This document shows positions 1 to 9,759 of a DNA stretch of 64,000 nucleotides, one piece after another. Numbering within the stretch: the stretch's first letter is position 1; the number at the start of each line of letters is the position of its first letter. The DNA comes from Roseimaritima multifibrata. Its GTDB lineage: Bacteria > Planctomycetota > Planctomycetia > Pirellulales > Pirellulaceae. The notes beneath the pieces were generated by a model. The model had not been told where the DNA came from and made no database searches. It saw only the letters and a list, made by a program, of their open reading frames with translations. The position numbers and the translations under genes were made by a program. The stretch is from contig NZ_CP036262.1 in assembly GCF_007741495.1 (NCBI RefSeq), positions 4,092,001 through 4,156,000 on the forward strand, given 5' to 3'.

Positions 1-79
1 GATCGGCAGCCAGCGACGCGCTGGCAATGATTGCGGAGACCAAAATCGCCAACGAAAACGGAGTGCGAGACAAGTTCAT
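1..79 (-). CDS. Exported protein, N-terminal fragment only
   Basis: An ATG at 77-79 on the minus strand opens a frame that runs off the window start. The 26 visible residues begin MNLSRTPFSLAILVSA and continue through a hydrophobic, small-residue stretch to an ASLAAD ending. This is a textbook Sec signal peptide with a cleavage site after Ala. The mature protein lies outside the window, so no function can be given. It lies downstream of the small lipoprotein gene at 194-505 in the same orientation, with a gap of about 115 bases. Confidence 0.7.
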   Translation of the reverse strand, partial: MNLSRTPFSLAILVSAIIASASLAAD

Positions 80-193
80 GTTCTGTTTCTCTATAGGTGG
101 GGTGCGGGGGCGGGAGGAATGGGAGGCCGATTCGTCGGGGAATCGAAGCATAACATTGTCATCCGCATCATGACAACAAATGCTGCATCCAAA

Positions 194-505
194 TCAAAAC
201 TTGGCGACCATCTCTTTTGCGATCGACTTGATTTTCGAAACGTTTGCAGGAGGCGTTTCCATCAACCGATTGTAGTCAGCCAATAATTCATCGGTCTTTG
301 CCGGATCCGATTCACGCATCGATTCAAGCCGGTCCTGCAGGCCCTCAATCGAGCTATTCAGTTCACCGGTGGCAGCAAGTTCCACCAGCACAGCCTTCGC
401 CAACTCCGTGGAGGAAGGTGGCTGAACCGCAACTCCTTCTTCGCGTTTATCACACCCAACCAGCACGCCCACTAACAACATACAAACAAGCAATCGAGCC
501 AACAT
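194..505 (-). CDS. Small lipoprotein of unknown function
   Basis: About 103 residues from the ATG at 505. An in-frame upstream start at 559 would add 18 residues but would come within 6 bases of the DUF1559 gene stop. The shorter start gives a compact lipoprotein signal: two N-terminal residues, a hydrophobic stretch, then a lipobox ending LVGC, followed by a charged KREEG segment. The mature part is short, helical and rich in Ala, Glu and Lys. Planctomycetes often carry a small lipoprotein gene directly after a DUF1559 gene, which is the arrangement here (59 bases after the stop). The function is unknown; it presumably works at a membrane surface with the neighbouring pseudopilin-like protein. 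Confidence 0.7.
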   Translation of the reverse strand: MLARLLVCMLLVGVLVGCDKREEGVAVQPPSSTELAKAVLVELAATGELNSSIEGLQDRLESMRESDPAKTDELLADYNRLMETPPANVSKIKSIAKEMVAKF

Positions 506-564
506 CAACGATGCTCCTAACAGAATCGGAAAAACAAAAAAAGGAAAACGCTGCAGCACCGCAC

Positions 565-1584
565 CTACGGTAGCGTCACGACTTCTCCGCCATTGCGGGA
601 ACCTAAACCATGATAAAGCTGTAGATCGACGGTCTCCGTCATCATTCGCACCGAAGCGTCCGCCAGCACGACATTCACTCCACCGGGATGGCGGCTTCTA
701 GCAGGGAAAACTCCCTTACTATCGCCTGCACCACAGGTCGAACAGGTCATGCAACTGGGGTATTTCCAGTTAGGCGGTGCAACGGTGTTGAAAACAGTAT
801 AGATATAGACAGGACGTCCCCAGCGATAACCATAATAGCTGGTGTGATTGTTGCGTCCCGCATCGCAGGCTTGTCCATACGCTTCAACCTGGGCATCCGT
901 AATCGGCCCCTGTTGAGTGGATTCGTTGGCTGACCAAGGCTGGGCGCGAACGAGGTCTGTCTTTTGGCGATAAGTACCGTCGTCACCATCACCCGTCAGA
1001 TGCTCGCTAAACAGAATCGTATTGGACGTCCCATCGACGATCATCGCCATCCGTGTGGGAGCATCCATTCCGAACACGCCATTACGTCGTGACTCGGCAA
1101 TCGTCCAGCCGATGTTGGACCCCGCAGAGACCGCATAGTTGCAATTGCCTCGCACTGTTGCACTTGGAAACGGCATGTCCGAGGGACAGGAAAAAGCTGC
1201 CATCGGCGTCGTCGCAACCAGATTGTCTACCGTCGGACTAATCGGCAGGTAGAAATCGCGAGACACGGTTTTGATTTGATCATAAAGCGCCTGCTGTTCG
1301 ATGAAGGGGAGGAACGAGATCAGCGGCCCGTAACCTTGAAAGTCTGCTGCCGAAGGACTACCCGCTTTCTGTCGATACGCGGGAAACGTCAGAAACGTGT
1401 CGTGATAGTTATGTGATGCCAACCCCAACTGCTTCAAGTTGTTGGAGCATTGCATCCGTCGTGCCGCTTCGCGAGCTGCCTGAACGGCGGGCAAAAGCAA
1501 GCCCACTAACACACCAATAATGGCTATGACAACGAGTAACTCAACTAGAGTGAAACCAGCGCGCAGCGAATATGAGCGTTTCAT
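565..1584 (-). CDS. DUF1559 (SBP_bac_10) protein with prepilin-type leader
   Basis: The 339-residue protein starts with a class III/type IV prepilin leader: a short basic segment, then GFTLVELL at residues 10-17 and a hydrophobic helix to about residue 35. The predicted prepilin peptidase site is between Gly10 and Phe11. After the helix comes the family segment AAREAARRMQCSNNLKQLGL, then a large beta-rich DUF1559 domain. The C-terminus carries the usual SRHPGGVNVVLADASVR motif. The family is hugely expanded in Planctomycetes and is thought to form pseudopilus-like or surface structures, but no member role is firmly known. The gene is followed closely by the lipoprotein gene at 194-505. A second, shorter DUF1559 protein lies at 43487-44269. 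Confidence 0.95.
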   Translation of the reverse strand: MKRSYSLRAGFTLVELLVVIAIIGVLVGLLLPAVQAAREAARRMQCSNNLKQLGLASHNYHDTFLTFPAYRQKAGSPSAADFQGYGPLISFLPFIEQQALYDQIKTVSRDFYLPISPTVDNLVATTPMAAFSCPSDMPFPSATVRGNCNYAVSAGSNIGWTIAESRRNGVFGMDAPTRMAMIVDGTSNTILFSEHLTGDGDDGTYRQKTDLVRAQPWSANESTQQGPITDAQVEAYGQACDAGRNNHTSYYGYRWGRPVYIYTVFNTVAPPNWKYPSCMTCSTCGAGDSKGVFPARSRHPGGVNVVLADASVRMMTETVDLQLYHGLGSRNGGEVVTLP

Positions 1585-2309
1585 CGCTTCCTCTTTTTTA
1601 AAAACTAAGAAGTTTAGAAATCAAGAATCCGTGTGCAAAGCAAGCCACGGAGTAAGGCGGGACCCTCAGGCTAATTACGGGAGAGTGGTTCGTCAATCCT
1701 CGAAAGGACTGTTGATTGATTCAGCAAAGTCAATCCATCAACTGCTGTGATCATTCACGACAGCAATCGTCAATGATGCGTTAGCAAAACACGTGGTGAA
1801 CTGGGTCATCTGAAGTTCTTTGCTATTCAAAAAACGCATTGCGTTTTTCCGCGACCTACAGCGAGCACCTATTTTCCGTGTTCGATTTTTCGGACGACCG
1901 CGGAACGAGCGTCTGTCGTAACACGGTTCGATGTCGCCACCGGACAATCACATCCTCCACGACGCAAAGTGCACGGGACAGAACGAACGTCCAATCGATG
2001 GACTGGCAAGCCGATAACGGGATGACAGGCTGTCGGTTTAGTGATTGCCGCCTTCCGCAAAACGGAAAAGCGCCCCGTTGAGTCGCAGACAAAAGCAATT
2101 GACCGGACATTAAACAAGAATTTGAGCGTTGGCTCGGATGATAAATTATCTGCCTAATCGTCAAAATGCCATCGTTCGTTCAGCCACCGGGATAGTGCTG
2201 CGATGTGCCCCCCGCCGTCCTCTCCCTTAGAGTAGACTAGAGTCACCGCCCGCCGCGCGACAGTCCTCTCGCAGCTAAATCCTAACCATCTCTAAATGCC
2301 TCAACGCTC
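1585..2309. other. Divergent intergenic region, 725 bases
   Basis: This stretch separates the minus-strand DUF1559 gene from the plus-strand ceramidase-fusion gene and must hold both promoters. Open frames in it (for example around 1738-2164) are short, overlap one another on both strands and look like no known protein. I found no convincing promoter boxes, RNA gene or repeat. Confidence 0.5.
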
Positions 2310-5300
2310 ATGAAAATTCTGTTTTCCACGTTGTTGTTATGGCTTCTGTGCCCGATCAGCTTGGTATCTGCGGACACCGTACTGCGTGCCGGAGCGTCAT
2401 CCGTTGACATTTCGCCGCGCACTTTTCCCGCCATCCGCAATGGAGGTTTCCTGCAGGCCAGCGGGACGTCGAGCGCCGATCCGTTGCACGCTCGCAGTTT
2501 GGTGCTTTCCGAGGGGAATGAAACGATTGCGATCACCATCGTCGATTCGTGTATGTTTCCCACCGATATCTGCGATGCGATCAAGGCGAAAGTAACAAAA
2601 CAGATAGGGCTGCCCGCCAATCGTATCCTAATCAGTGCCACTCACACGCATTCTGCTCCCTCGGTAATGGCGTATTGCCTAGGGACCAGTCGCGACGAAG
2701 CCTACGCGGAATACGTTGTGCCACGCGTCGCGGAAGCGATCGTTTCGGCGCACCAAAAATTGCAACCAGCAAAGATCGGATGGACGACGATTGACGCTGG
2801 TGAACAAACCAATTGCCGTCGCTGGATCACCCGCAGCGACCGCACAGGAACGGATCCCTTCGGCCAACAAACGGTCCGGGCAATGATGCATCCCGGTTAC
2901 CTCAATCCTGACTACGTCCATCCCGCCGGTCCGATTGACCCGCAATTGTCATTGCTAAGCGTGGTATCTGCCGCGGACGATGCTCCGCTGTGCTTATTGG
3001 CAAATTACTCGATGCATTATTTCGGTCATGGTTCCGGCTTTTCCGCTGACTACTTCGGCGAAGTCGCCGGATTGCTGGAATCGGGGATCGCTGCAACAAG
3101 CGACTTGCCCCCTAACCACTTTGTCGGAATCATGTCGCAAGGCACCAGTGGCGATTTGCACTGGATGGATTATGGGATGCCGAAACGCCGCATCGACCGC
3201 ACCGATTACGCGAAATCGATTGCCAAGCCCGCTTTAGAAGCTTGGAAACAGATCCAACATCGCTCGGACCTAACGATCGCCATGGCCGAATCTCGGATGC
3301 CCCTGCGAAGACGAGTCCCCGACGCTCAGCGGATCGCCTGGGCCAAACCGATCAATGACAAACGCGGCGATGCGCTCCCGAAAAACCGCGAAGAAGTGTA
3401 CGCCCAGCAGGCAGAATGGATTCATGCCAATCAGGAAACCGAAGTGGTCTTGCAAGCCGTCCGCATCGGCGACCTGGGGATCACTGCACTGCCTAACGAG
3501 GTATACGGAATCACCGGCCTGAAACTTAAACAGCAAAGCCCATTAGAAACCACTTTCAACATGGAACTTGCCAATGGCGCCGAAGGATACATCCCACCGC
3601 CCGAGCAACATCGCCTGGGCGGTTACACGACCTGGCCGGCTCGAACAGCAGGACTGGAAGTCGAAGCAGAGCCCAAAATTGTCGAGCGCGTGTTGACGTT
3701 ATTGGAGTCCGTGTCGGGAAAAGAGCGACGCGTTCTGGTCGATCCGTCGAATCCGTATTCCGAAAAAGTGACGAAAGCCCAGCCCACCGCCTATTGGCGA
3801 CTGGGCGACATGGTCGCTGATCAAGCCGCCGATGCGACCGGAAATCACCCTGCGCAGTTCAACGGGGGCGTGGCCCTATACCTGCAGGGACCTGACCTGC
3901 ACGCGTCCGCTGCTACCGAAGCAGGGGAATCCAGCAACCGCTGCGTTTACTTTGCCGGCGGTTCGATGCAGGCTGAGGTCGCAGATCTTCCTGACGACTA
4001 CAGCCTGTCGATGTGGTTCTGGAATGGCTTACCCGCTGGCAGTGAAAATCCGTCGGCGACCTTGTTTTCAAGAGGCGAGGGTGAGGATCAACAGGCGTTG
4101 ACGATTGCCAGCACCGATGATGGTCTACCCACGCTTGCCTTCCGCAACGGCGCCGCCGAACAAGATGGTTCCGAGATGCACGTGGGATCGACGCCCCTGG
4201 GCACCAAAGCCTGGCACCACGTGACCTTGGTCCGCCACGCCGACAGCGTAAAGATCTATTTAAACGGCAGCGCACAACCGGAGCTACAAACTTCGCTCCA
4301 TTCAGCCCCCGCTGCGTCCGACGAATTTTTCTTTGGCAATTTCGATGGCAAGCTAGATGAAATCGCCTTGTTCGCTCGTCCGTTATCAGGTGAGGAAACG
4401 GCAGAATTCTATCGTGCTTCCAACATGAAAGCCCCCAAGATTCCGTCGAAGTCGATCGTGCAAGGTGAAAAACCGTCGGACTCCGCAGCTCTTAAACGTT
4501 ACGCCGAGGAAATTCAAAAATCAAAACCGGTCGCTTTTTGGCGACTGCATGATAACAACCGTAACGCCGCAAAAGACGAACAGGCCGCCCACGACGGGAC
4601 GTACGAACCGAAGTCGGGACCTCGCAAACCCGCCGCGTTGCAGCCGAATTTTTCCGGTGGCCGCATGCTGGCGAGCGTTCCAAAATTGAACGATCAATAC
4701 AGCGTTGAATTCTGGTTGAACAATCAACAGCCCAACAACAACCGTCCGGTCACCGGGTATCTGTTCACCCGAGGCATCGAAGGTGCAAATGGCGCCCCCG
4801 GCGATTGTCTGGGAATCGGCGGCACGCATTCCGGCAGCGGGCGACTGTTTTTGTACAACGGCAACGAACGGGGCGAACTGGTCAGCGGCAAAACCGTACT
4901 GACAACCGATAGCTGGAACCACGTGGTCCTGGTCCGCGACGCAAACCAAGTAAAAGTTTTCCTAAATGGCGATCTTGAAATCGACGGTCCGCTAATCAAA
5001 ACCTACCCCGAAGGTTGCTCGCAAATGCAGATTGGTGGGCGCAACGATAACTACGCAAATTTCCAGGGCATGATCGACGAAGTCGCGGTCTATGACCGTA
5101 CGCTTTCAGCCGACGAAGTTCGAACGCACTTTGCCACCGCTGGCGCAAAACCGATTGCCCGAAAAAAGTCAGAGACTCCATCGGAACTTGAGCCTACAAC
5201 CGCCGCAGCCTCCCTCAAAAAGATCCACGTGCGAGAAGGGTTCGAGGTCCAATTGGTCGCCAGCGAACCATTGGTAAAAGACCCCGTCGCCATCGACTGG

Positions 5301-8039
5301 GGACTGGATGGCAAATTGTGGGTTGTTGAAATGGCGGATTATCCGTTGGGCATGGACGGGGCTGGAAAACCAGGAGGCCGCATTCGTGTGCTGGAAGACC
5401 AAGACCAAGATGGCCGTTACGATTCGTCAACACTGTTTGCCGACGGACTCTCGTTTCCCAATGGGATTCTGGTCTGGGGGAACGGCGTGCTGGTTACCGC
5501 CGCGCCCGAAATCCTCTATCTGGAAGACAGCACCGGCGATGGCAAAGCCGACATCCGCCGCAGCGTCTACAGTGGATTCCTGGAAGGCAATCAGCAGCTG
5601 CGAGTCAACGGATTGCGATGGGGGCTGGACAACTGGATTCATTGTGCCAGTGGCAGTCACCACTCGGGTTACGGAAAGGGTAATCAGATTACCTCGGTAC
5701 TGACTGGGCAGGCTCACCAAATCGGCAGCCGCGACTTTCGCATTCAGCCCGATACCGGTGACATCGACCCGCAGAGCGGCCCTTCGCAGTACGGCCGTAA
5801 TCGTGACGACTGGGGAAACTGGTTTGGAGTGCAAAACAGTCTTCCGCTGTGGCACTATGTGTTGGCCGATCAGGACATTCGCCGCAACGCACACTTCGCT
5901 CCGCCCGATCCCAAACGGCAAGTGGTCACGCCCAGCAACCCACCGGTCTACCCCGCCGCACAGCTGCAAAAACGTTTCCACAATTTTGACCAATCGGGCC
6001 GCTTCACATCGGCTTGTTCAGCCATCATCTATCGCGACAACGTGTTGTTCCCGCGCGCTGACAATCAACAGCATGCGTTCACATGCGAACCGTTTCATAA
6101 CTTGGTCCAACACAACATTATCACGGACGACGGAGTCAGTTTTAACTTTCACCGCGATCCGGCTGAAGCAGATTTCGATTTCTTTGCCAGTCAGGATCGT
6201 TGGTGCCGCCCTGTGATGGCTCGCACCGGACCAGATGGTGCGCTCTGGATCGTGGACATGTACCGCTACATGATCGAACATCCGCAATGGCTGCCTCAGA
6301 ACGGCAAGGACGAATTGCTACCCTACTATCGACTTGGTGAAAACCGTGGACGTATCTATCGCATCGTCCCTACAGGAAAACTGCTCGACGCTGCTCCAAT
6401 CGCAAATTCAACGGCAGGCCTGCTAGCCGCTCTGGCAAGTTCCAATGGTTGGCAACGCGATGCGGCACAACAAAACTTGGTCCGCAGGAAAGAGCCCGCT
6501 GCCGTCCCTCAGATTGAATCGATTGCAACGGCCGGTGAAACGCCGCAACAGCGACTGCAGGCCCTCTGCACACTCGATGGCATGCAAACCCTCAGCATCG
6601 ATGTTTTACAGTCGGCACTGCAAGATCCCCACGCCGGAGTTCGTCGACAGGCCGTCCGGCTGGCGGCTGAACATCCTGTCGACGTCAAGCGGTTGGAACC
6701 CCTCGCGAAAGATCCGAACGCCAAGGTGCGACTACAACTGGCGGCGACGCTGGGTGCCTACGATGACTTGATGGCGGCAGAACTACTGGCTCGCTTGGCG
6801 GTTGATTCCGCCGATGAAGACTACGTCCTAGCGAACGTGATGAGCTCGCTGAACCAACGCAACATCGCCCAGGTCCTGACAGCCACGATTGCGTTATCAT
6901 CCGATGCGACGGCAAGTGAACATCAACGCCGTTTACAACAACAGCTATTTGGGCAGGTCGCAGCTCTCGGCGATGCAGCTGCGATCGGTCAGGTCGTTGC
7001 GACAATCTGCGACAATGCTGGCGGCCCGCTCAAACCGTGGCAACTTTCCGGACTGGCAGATCTTCTGGACGGATTAGCGAAACGCAAATTTTCACTGAAT
7101 CAGCTGGCGGCGGAGCACCAACAGTTGGTCGATAAATCGATCGCACAGGCTGGCGCATCTGTTTCGGCTGCTTCCGACCAGCTGACGCCGTTAACCGCGG
7201 CCTCGCTGCGGCTGTTGTTAAGGCAGGAGAACGTCTATACAGAGGACATGCAACGGTTAGCCAAGCTTTTGGTGCCACAGTCTGCGGTAGAACTTCAATT
7301 GGCTGTCATCGATCGCCTGGCACTCCAGGATGATCAACCGATCGCCGACGTGATGCTGGCAGGTTGGCAGTCCTATGGCCCGTCATTACGAGCAAAAGTC
7401 TTGGACGTTTTGGCCAGCCGTACACAGTGGAGCAAGGTGCTGCTAACAAGCGTTGTTGCGAAACAGATTTCCGCCGGCGAAATCAGCCCCTCGATGCGCG
7501 AGCGTCTGCTGGCGACGAAAGACACTGCACTCCGATCCGGTTGGACCAAAGCCTTCACGACGTCGGCCAGCCCCGATCGCAAACAGACCATCGAGCGTTA
7601 CCAAGGTGCGTTGGAATTGACCGGCGACGTCGAACGCGGACGGAAAGTGTTTGCGACCAGCTGCGCAGCCTGCCACAAATTTGGCGGCGTCGGACACGTC
7701 GTCGGGCCTGACCTTGCCTCGATCACCGACAAGAGACCACCCACGTTGTTGGCAAACATCATGGACCCCAGCGCCGAAGTCGAAGCACGCTACCTGACCT
7801 ACATCGTCGTTACGGTCGATGGTCGCGTCCACAACGGATTGCTGGCAACCGAAACCGGCAGCAGCATCACCCTGTTATCCAACGAAGGCAAAAGCGAAAC
7901 GATTCTGCGGACCGAAATCGAGGAATTGCAAGCGTCAGGAAAATCGTTAATGCCCGAGGGATTAGAGAAAGATCTCTCGCCACAAGCCGTCGCCGATCTG
8001 ATTGCCTTGCTAACGGAGAAATCAGAAAGCGACGACTAA
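2310..8039 (+). CDS. Giant exported fusion: ceramidase-like + 2 LamG + PVC dehydrogenase + HEAT + cytochrome c
   Basis: A 1909-residue exported protein with a Sec signal (residues 1-21, ending SADT). Residues about 22-480 resemble neutral/alkaline ceramidase-like proteins (an early SSVDISPR, a THTHSAP metal-site motif near residue 112, NYSMHYFG near 233). Two LamG/concanavalin-like domains follow (about 492-706 and 739-951), each starting with a YWRL or FWRL motif. Residues about 970-1356 form the planctomycete membrane-bound dehydrogenase propeller (start REGFEVQLVASEP). HEAT-like repeats cover about 1373-1750. The C-terminus (about 1767-1907) is a PVC-type haem domain with CAACH near residue 1785 and VGPDL after it. 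Known family roles suggest periplasmic substrate hydrolysis coupled to oxidation and electron transfer; the true substrate is unknown. The fusion of a ceramidase-type domain to the dehydrogenase-cytochrome unit is unusual. Confidence 0.93.
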   Translation: MKILFSTLLLWLLCPISLVSADTVLRAGASSVDISPRTFPAIRNGGFLQASGTSSADPLHARSLVLSEGNETIAITIVDSCMFPTDICDAIKAKVTKQIGLPANRILISATHTHSAPSVMAYCLGTSRDEAYAEYVVPRVAEAIVSAHQKLQPAKIGWTTIDAGEQTNCRRWITRSDRTGTDPFGQQTVRAMMHPGYLNPDYVHPAGPIDPQLSLLSVVSAADDAPLCLLANYSMHYFGHGSGFSADYFGEVAGLLESGIAATSDLPPNHFVGIMSQGTSGDLHWMDYGMPKRRIDRTDYAKSIAKPALEAWKQIQHRSDLTIAMAESRMPLRRRVPDAQRIAWAKPINDKRGDALPKNREEVYAQQAEWIHANQETEVVLQAVRIGDLGITALPNEVYGITGLKLKQQSPLETTFNMELANGAEGYIPPPEQHRLGGYTTWPARTAGLEVEAEPKIVERVLTLLESVSGKERRVLVDPSNPYSEKVTKAQPTAYWRLGDMVADQAADATGNHPAQFNGGVALYLQGPDLHASAATEAGESSNRCVYFAGGSMQAEVADLPDDYSLSMWFWNGLPAGSENPSATLFSRGEGEDQQALTIASTDDGLPTLAFRNGAAEQDGSEMHVGSTPLGTKAWHHVTLVRHADSVKIYLNGSAQPELQTSLHSAPAASDEFFFGNFDGKLDEIALFARPLSGEETAEFYRASNMKAPKIPSKSIVQGEKPSDSAALKRYAEEIQKSKPVAFWRLHDNNRNAAKDEQAAHDGTYEPKSGPRKPAALQPNFSGGRMLASVPKLNDQYSVEFWLNNQQPNNNRPVTGYLFTRGIEGANGAPGDCLGIGGTHSGSGRLFLYNGNERGELVSGKTVLTTDSWNHVVLVRDANQVKVFLNGDLEIDGPLIKTYPEGCSQMQIGGRNDNYANFQGMIDEVAVYDRTLSADEVRTHFATAGAKPIARKKSETPSELEPTTAAASLKKIHVREGFEVQLVASEPLVKDPVAIDWGLDGKLWVVEMADYPLGMDGAGKPGGRIRVLEDQDQDGRYDSSTLFADGLSFPNGILVWGNGVLVTAAPEILYLEDSTGDGKADIRRSVYSGFLEGNQQLRVNGLRWGLDNWIHCASGSHHSGYGKGNQITSVLTGQAHQIGSRDFRIQPDTGDIDPQSGPSQYGRNRDDWGNWFGVQNSLPLWHYVLADQDIRRNAHFAPPDPKRQVVTPSNPPVYPAAQLQKRFHNFDQSGRFTSACSAIIYRDNVLFPRADNQQHAFTCEPFHNLVQHNIITDDGVSFNFHRDPAEADFDFFASQDRWCRPVMARTGPDGALWIVDMYRYMIEHPQWLPQNGKDELLPYYRLGENRGRIYRIVPTGKLLDAAPIANSTAGLLAALASSNGWQRDAAQQNLVRRKEPAAVPQIESIATAGETPQQRLQALCTLDGMQTLSIDVLQSALQDPHAGVRRQAVRLAAEHPVDVKRLEPLAKDPNAKVRLQLAATLGAYDDLMAAELLARLAVDSADEDYVLANVMSSLNQRNIAQVLTATIALSSDATASEHQRRLQQQLFGQVAALGDAAAIGQVVATICDNAGGPLKPWQLSGLADLLDGLAKRKFSLNQLAAEHQQLVDKSIAQAGASVSAASDQLTPLTAASLRLLLRQENVYTEDMQRLAKLLVPQSAVELQLAVIDRLALQDDQPIADVMLAGWQSYGPSLRAKVLDVLASRTQWSKVLLTSVVAKQISAGEISPSMRERLLATKDTALRSGWTKAFTTSASPDRKQTIERYQGALELTGDVERGRKVFATSCAACHKFGGVGHVVGPDLASITDKRPPTLLANIMDPSAEVEARYLTYIVVTVDGRVHNGLLATETGSSITLLSNEGKSETILRTEIEELQASGKSLMPEGLEKDLSPQAVADLIALLTEKSESDD

Positions 8040-8073
8040 CCCATTCCAAAGCAATCCGTCCCCCATCCCGTAA

Positions 8074-8091
8074 CTACCGTCGCCAGACGGT
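8074..8091 (+). repeat. Short interspersed hairpin repeat, copy 1
   Basis: The 18-base word CTACCGTCGCCAGACGGT lies between the convergent genes ending at 8039 and 8173. It contains a perfect 6-bp stem, ACCGTC/GACGGT, with a 4-base loop. The identical word occurs in the opposite orientation at 9708-9725. The location could also serve as a bidirectional terminator. Confidence 0.6.
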
Positions 8092-8172
8092 GGTCAGGCC
8101 CCACATTCACGCTCCGGCCAGCGTAGCAACATTCTTTGACCTGGACGCTGGACAGGAAAAAGGCGGATCAAA

Positions 8173-9618
8173 TCAGCTAGTAAAGGATGGCAATTCAAAG
8201 CCGGAGCGATAGGTTCCGCTCAGTAGTTGATTCGCTTTGGAATTATCGAGAAACGTTTCTGTCGTAGCATCGAACGGCAGCGTCGGACCAAGCCGATAAG
8301 ACGCGTTCGATAGATTCAGGCTGGCGGTGTCGACCAGATGCCGTTTCATACCTTCGAACGAATCGGATGCAAACTGGTTTTCAGAAAGGGGATGAGGTTC
8401 GTTGCGAAATGACGCCTCCTTGCCCAGACGATAGGAAATATTTCCCAGGTGAGCCATAACCGCCGTGCGATGCCCATCAAGGACATCCGAGGCAAGGTCT
8501 TCGCTTTTGCGGCTTCGGACACAGTCGATGAAATTCTGCAGATGAGCTCGCGCGGAATTTTCTGGAAGACCGCTTACAGGGGCTCCTTCGATGACTTCTC
8601 CCGTCTCCTTACCATGGAGATAGAACTTGCCTTCTTTGATGACCCCTTCGTCGGTATGAAAATCGATGCTCATTTTCAGCGGTTTATCAAAGTGCAGGCC
8701 ACGTTGCTGACAGACGACTTTTGCGTCGCCGAAATCATACAACGTTAACTGCGTATTGGGGGTATCTGCCTGATCCTCGTACCCGTAACGCCCTCCCAGA
8801 CTGACAACGGATTTCGGACTTGCGCTTGCGGGCATCGCCCAGCGTACCATTTCGATTTCATGAGACCCAAGATTACCAATTTCCCCATTGCCATAATCCC
8901 ACATCCAGTGCCAGCGGTAGTGCACCAAATTGGTTCGGTAGGGATTTAGCGGAGCCGGTCCGGTCCACAGGTCATAATCCAATTCCCGCGGCGGTTGGAT
9001 CGGATTTTTGATGCCAATACTTTTGCGAGGACGGAAGATTTGAATGCTGGCGGTTTCCAGCTTGCCGTACTTCCCATCCCGGATGTCGGTGGTGTAAGCC
9101 TGCCACTTCGGATCGGAACGCCACTGCGTGCCGTGCTGAACGATGCGGCCATACTTCTGGGCCGCTTCAACCATTCGGCGGCCTTCCACGATGTTGTGAC
9201 TGCAAGGTTTTTCGACATACACATCTTTCCCAGCCTGACAGGCCCAAATGGTCATCAGCGCATGCCAGTGATTCGGCGTCGCGATCGTAACCGCATCCAC
9301 CGTCGGGTCCTCCAGCACTTCACGAATATCTTGCACACACTTCGGTTTCTTCCCTGAATAGCGTTCGACGGTGGCACTTCTGGAAGCAAACAGCCGACTG
9401 TCCGGATCGACCAGATGGGTGATTTCGACATTTTTGATTCCGCCCAAATCGCCCATGTGGATTTTTCCACGGCCATTGATTCCAGCAATCGCAACACGAA
9501 CTCGATCATTCGCACCGATGACTTGGCCAGACGATTTTGTCCCGGAAATTGTCGTCGAAGCAACGATACCGGTTGCAGCAGCGTGCTTCAAAAAATTGCG
9601 ACGCGTCGGTCGATTCAT
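8173..9618 (-). CDS. Gfo/Idh/MocA family oxidoreductase, Tat-exported
   Basis: The 481-residue protein has a twin-arginine leader (MNRPTRRNFLKHAAATG), so it should be exported folded with its nicotinamide cofactor. Residues about 38-160 form a Rossmann domain with the variant glycine motif GINGRGKIHM, and the family signature VEKPCSHNI follows near residue 135. The C-terminal alpha/beta domain contains the WHWMWDYGNGEIGNLGSHE segment typical of planctomycete members. The family oxidises or rearranges sugars, inositols and related polyols. It is the last gene of a seven-gene minus-strand run, after a DapA-like gene with a 141-base gap, which suggests joint work on a sugar or uronate derivative. 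The exact substrate cannot be read from the sequence. Confidence 0.93.
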   Translation of the reverse strand: MNRPTRRNFLKHAAATGIVASTTISGTKSSGQVIGANDRVRVAIAGINGRGKIHMGDLGGIKNVEITHLVDPDSRLFASRSATVERYSGKKPKCVQDIREVLEDPTVDAVTIATPNHWHALMTIWACQAGKDVYVEKPCSHNIVEGRRMVEAAQKYGRIVQHGTQWRSDPKWQAYTTDIRDGKYGKLETASIQIFRPRKSIGIKNPIQPPRELDYDLWTGPAPLNPYRTNLVHYRWHWMWDYGNGEIGNLGSHEIEMVRWAMPASASPKSVVSLGGRYGYEDQADTPNTQLTLYDFGDAKVVCQQRGLHFDKPLKMSIDFHTDEGVIKEGKFYLHGKETGEVIEGAPVSGLPENSARAHLQNFIDCVRSRKSEDLASDVLDGHRTAVMAHLGNISYRLGKEASFRNEPHPLSENQFASDSFEGMKRHLVDTASLNLSNASYRLGPTLPFDATTETFLDNSKANQLLSGTYRSGFELPSFTS

Positions 9619-9707
9619 AGTTAATCACTTAAAGTTATCGTTGTTCACAAATTCGTTGCCGCGACACCGTAGCTGCGTTTATCAGAACGCGGTTGTGGTT
9701 CCTGCCG

Positions 9708-9725
9708 ACCGTCTGGCGACGGTAG
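9708..9725 (-). repeat. Short interspersed hairpin repeat, copy 2
   Basis: This is the exact reverse complement of the 18-base word at 8074-8091, lying between the Gfo/Idh gene and the DapA-like gene. About 15 bases to its left is another small hairpin, GCGTT/AACGC (9675-9690). The unit therefore looks like a two-hairpin REP-type element rather than a single chance palindrome. Confidence 0.6.
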
Positions 9726-9759
9726 CTACGGTTTGTTTGAGAGACATTTTCGTGCGATG

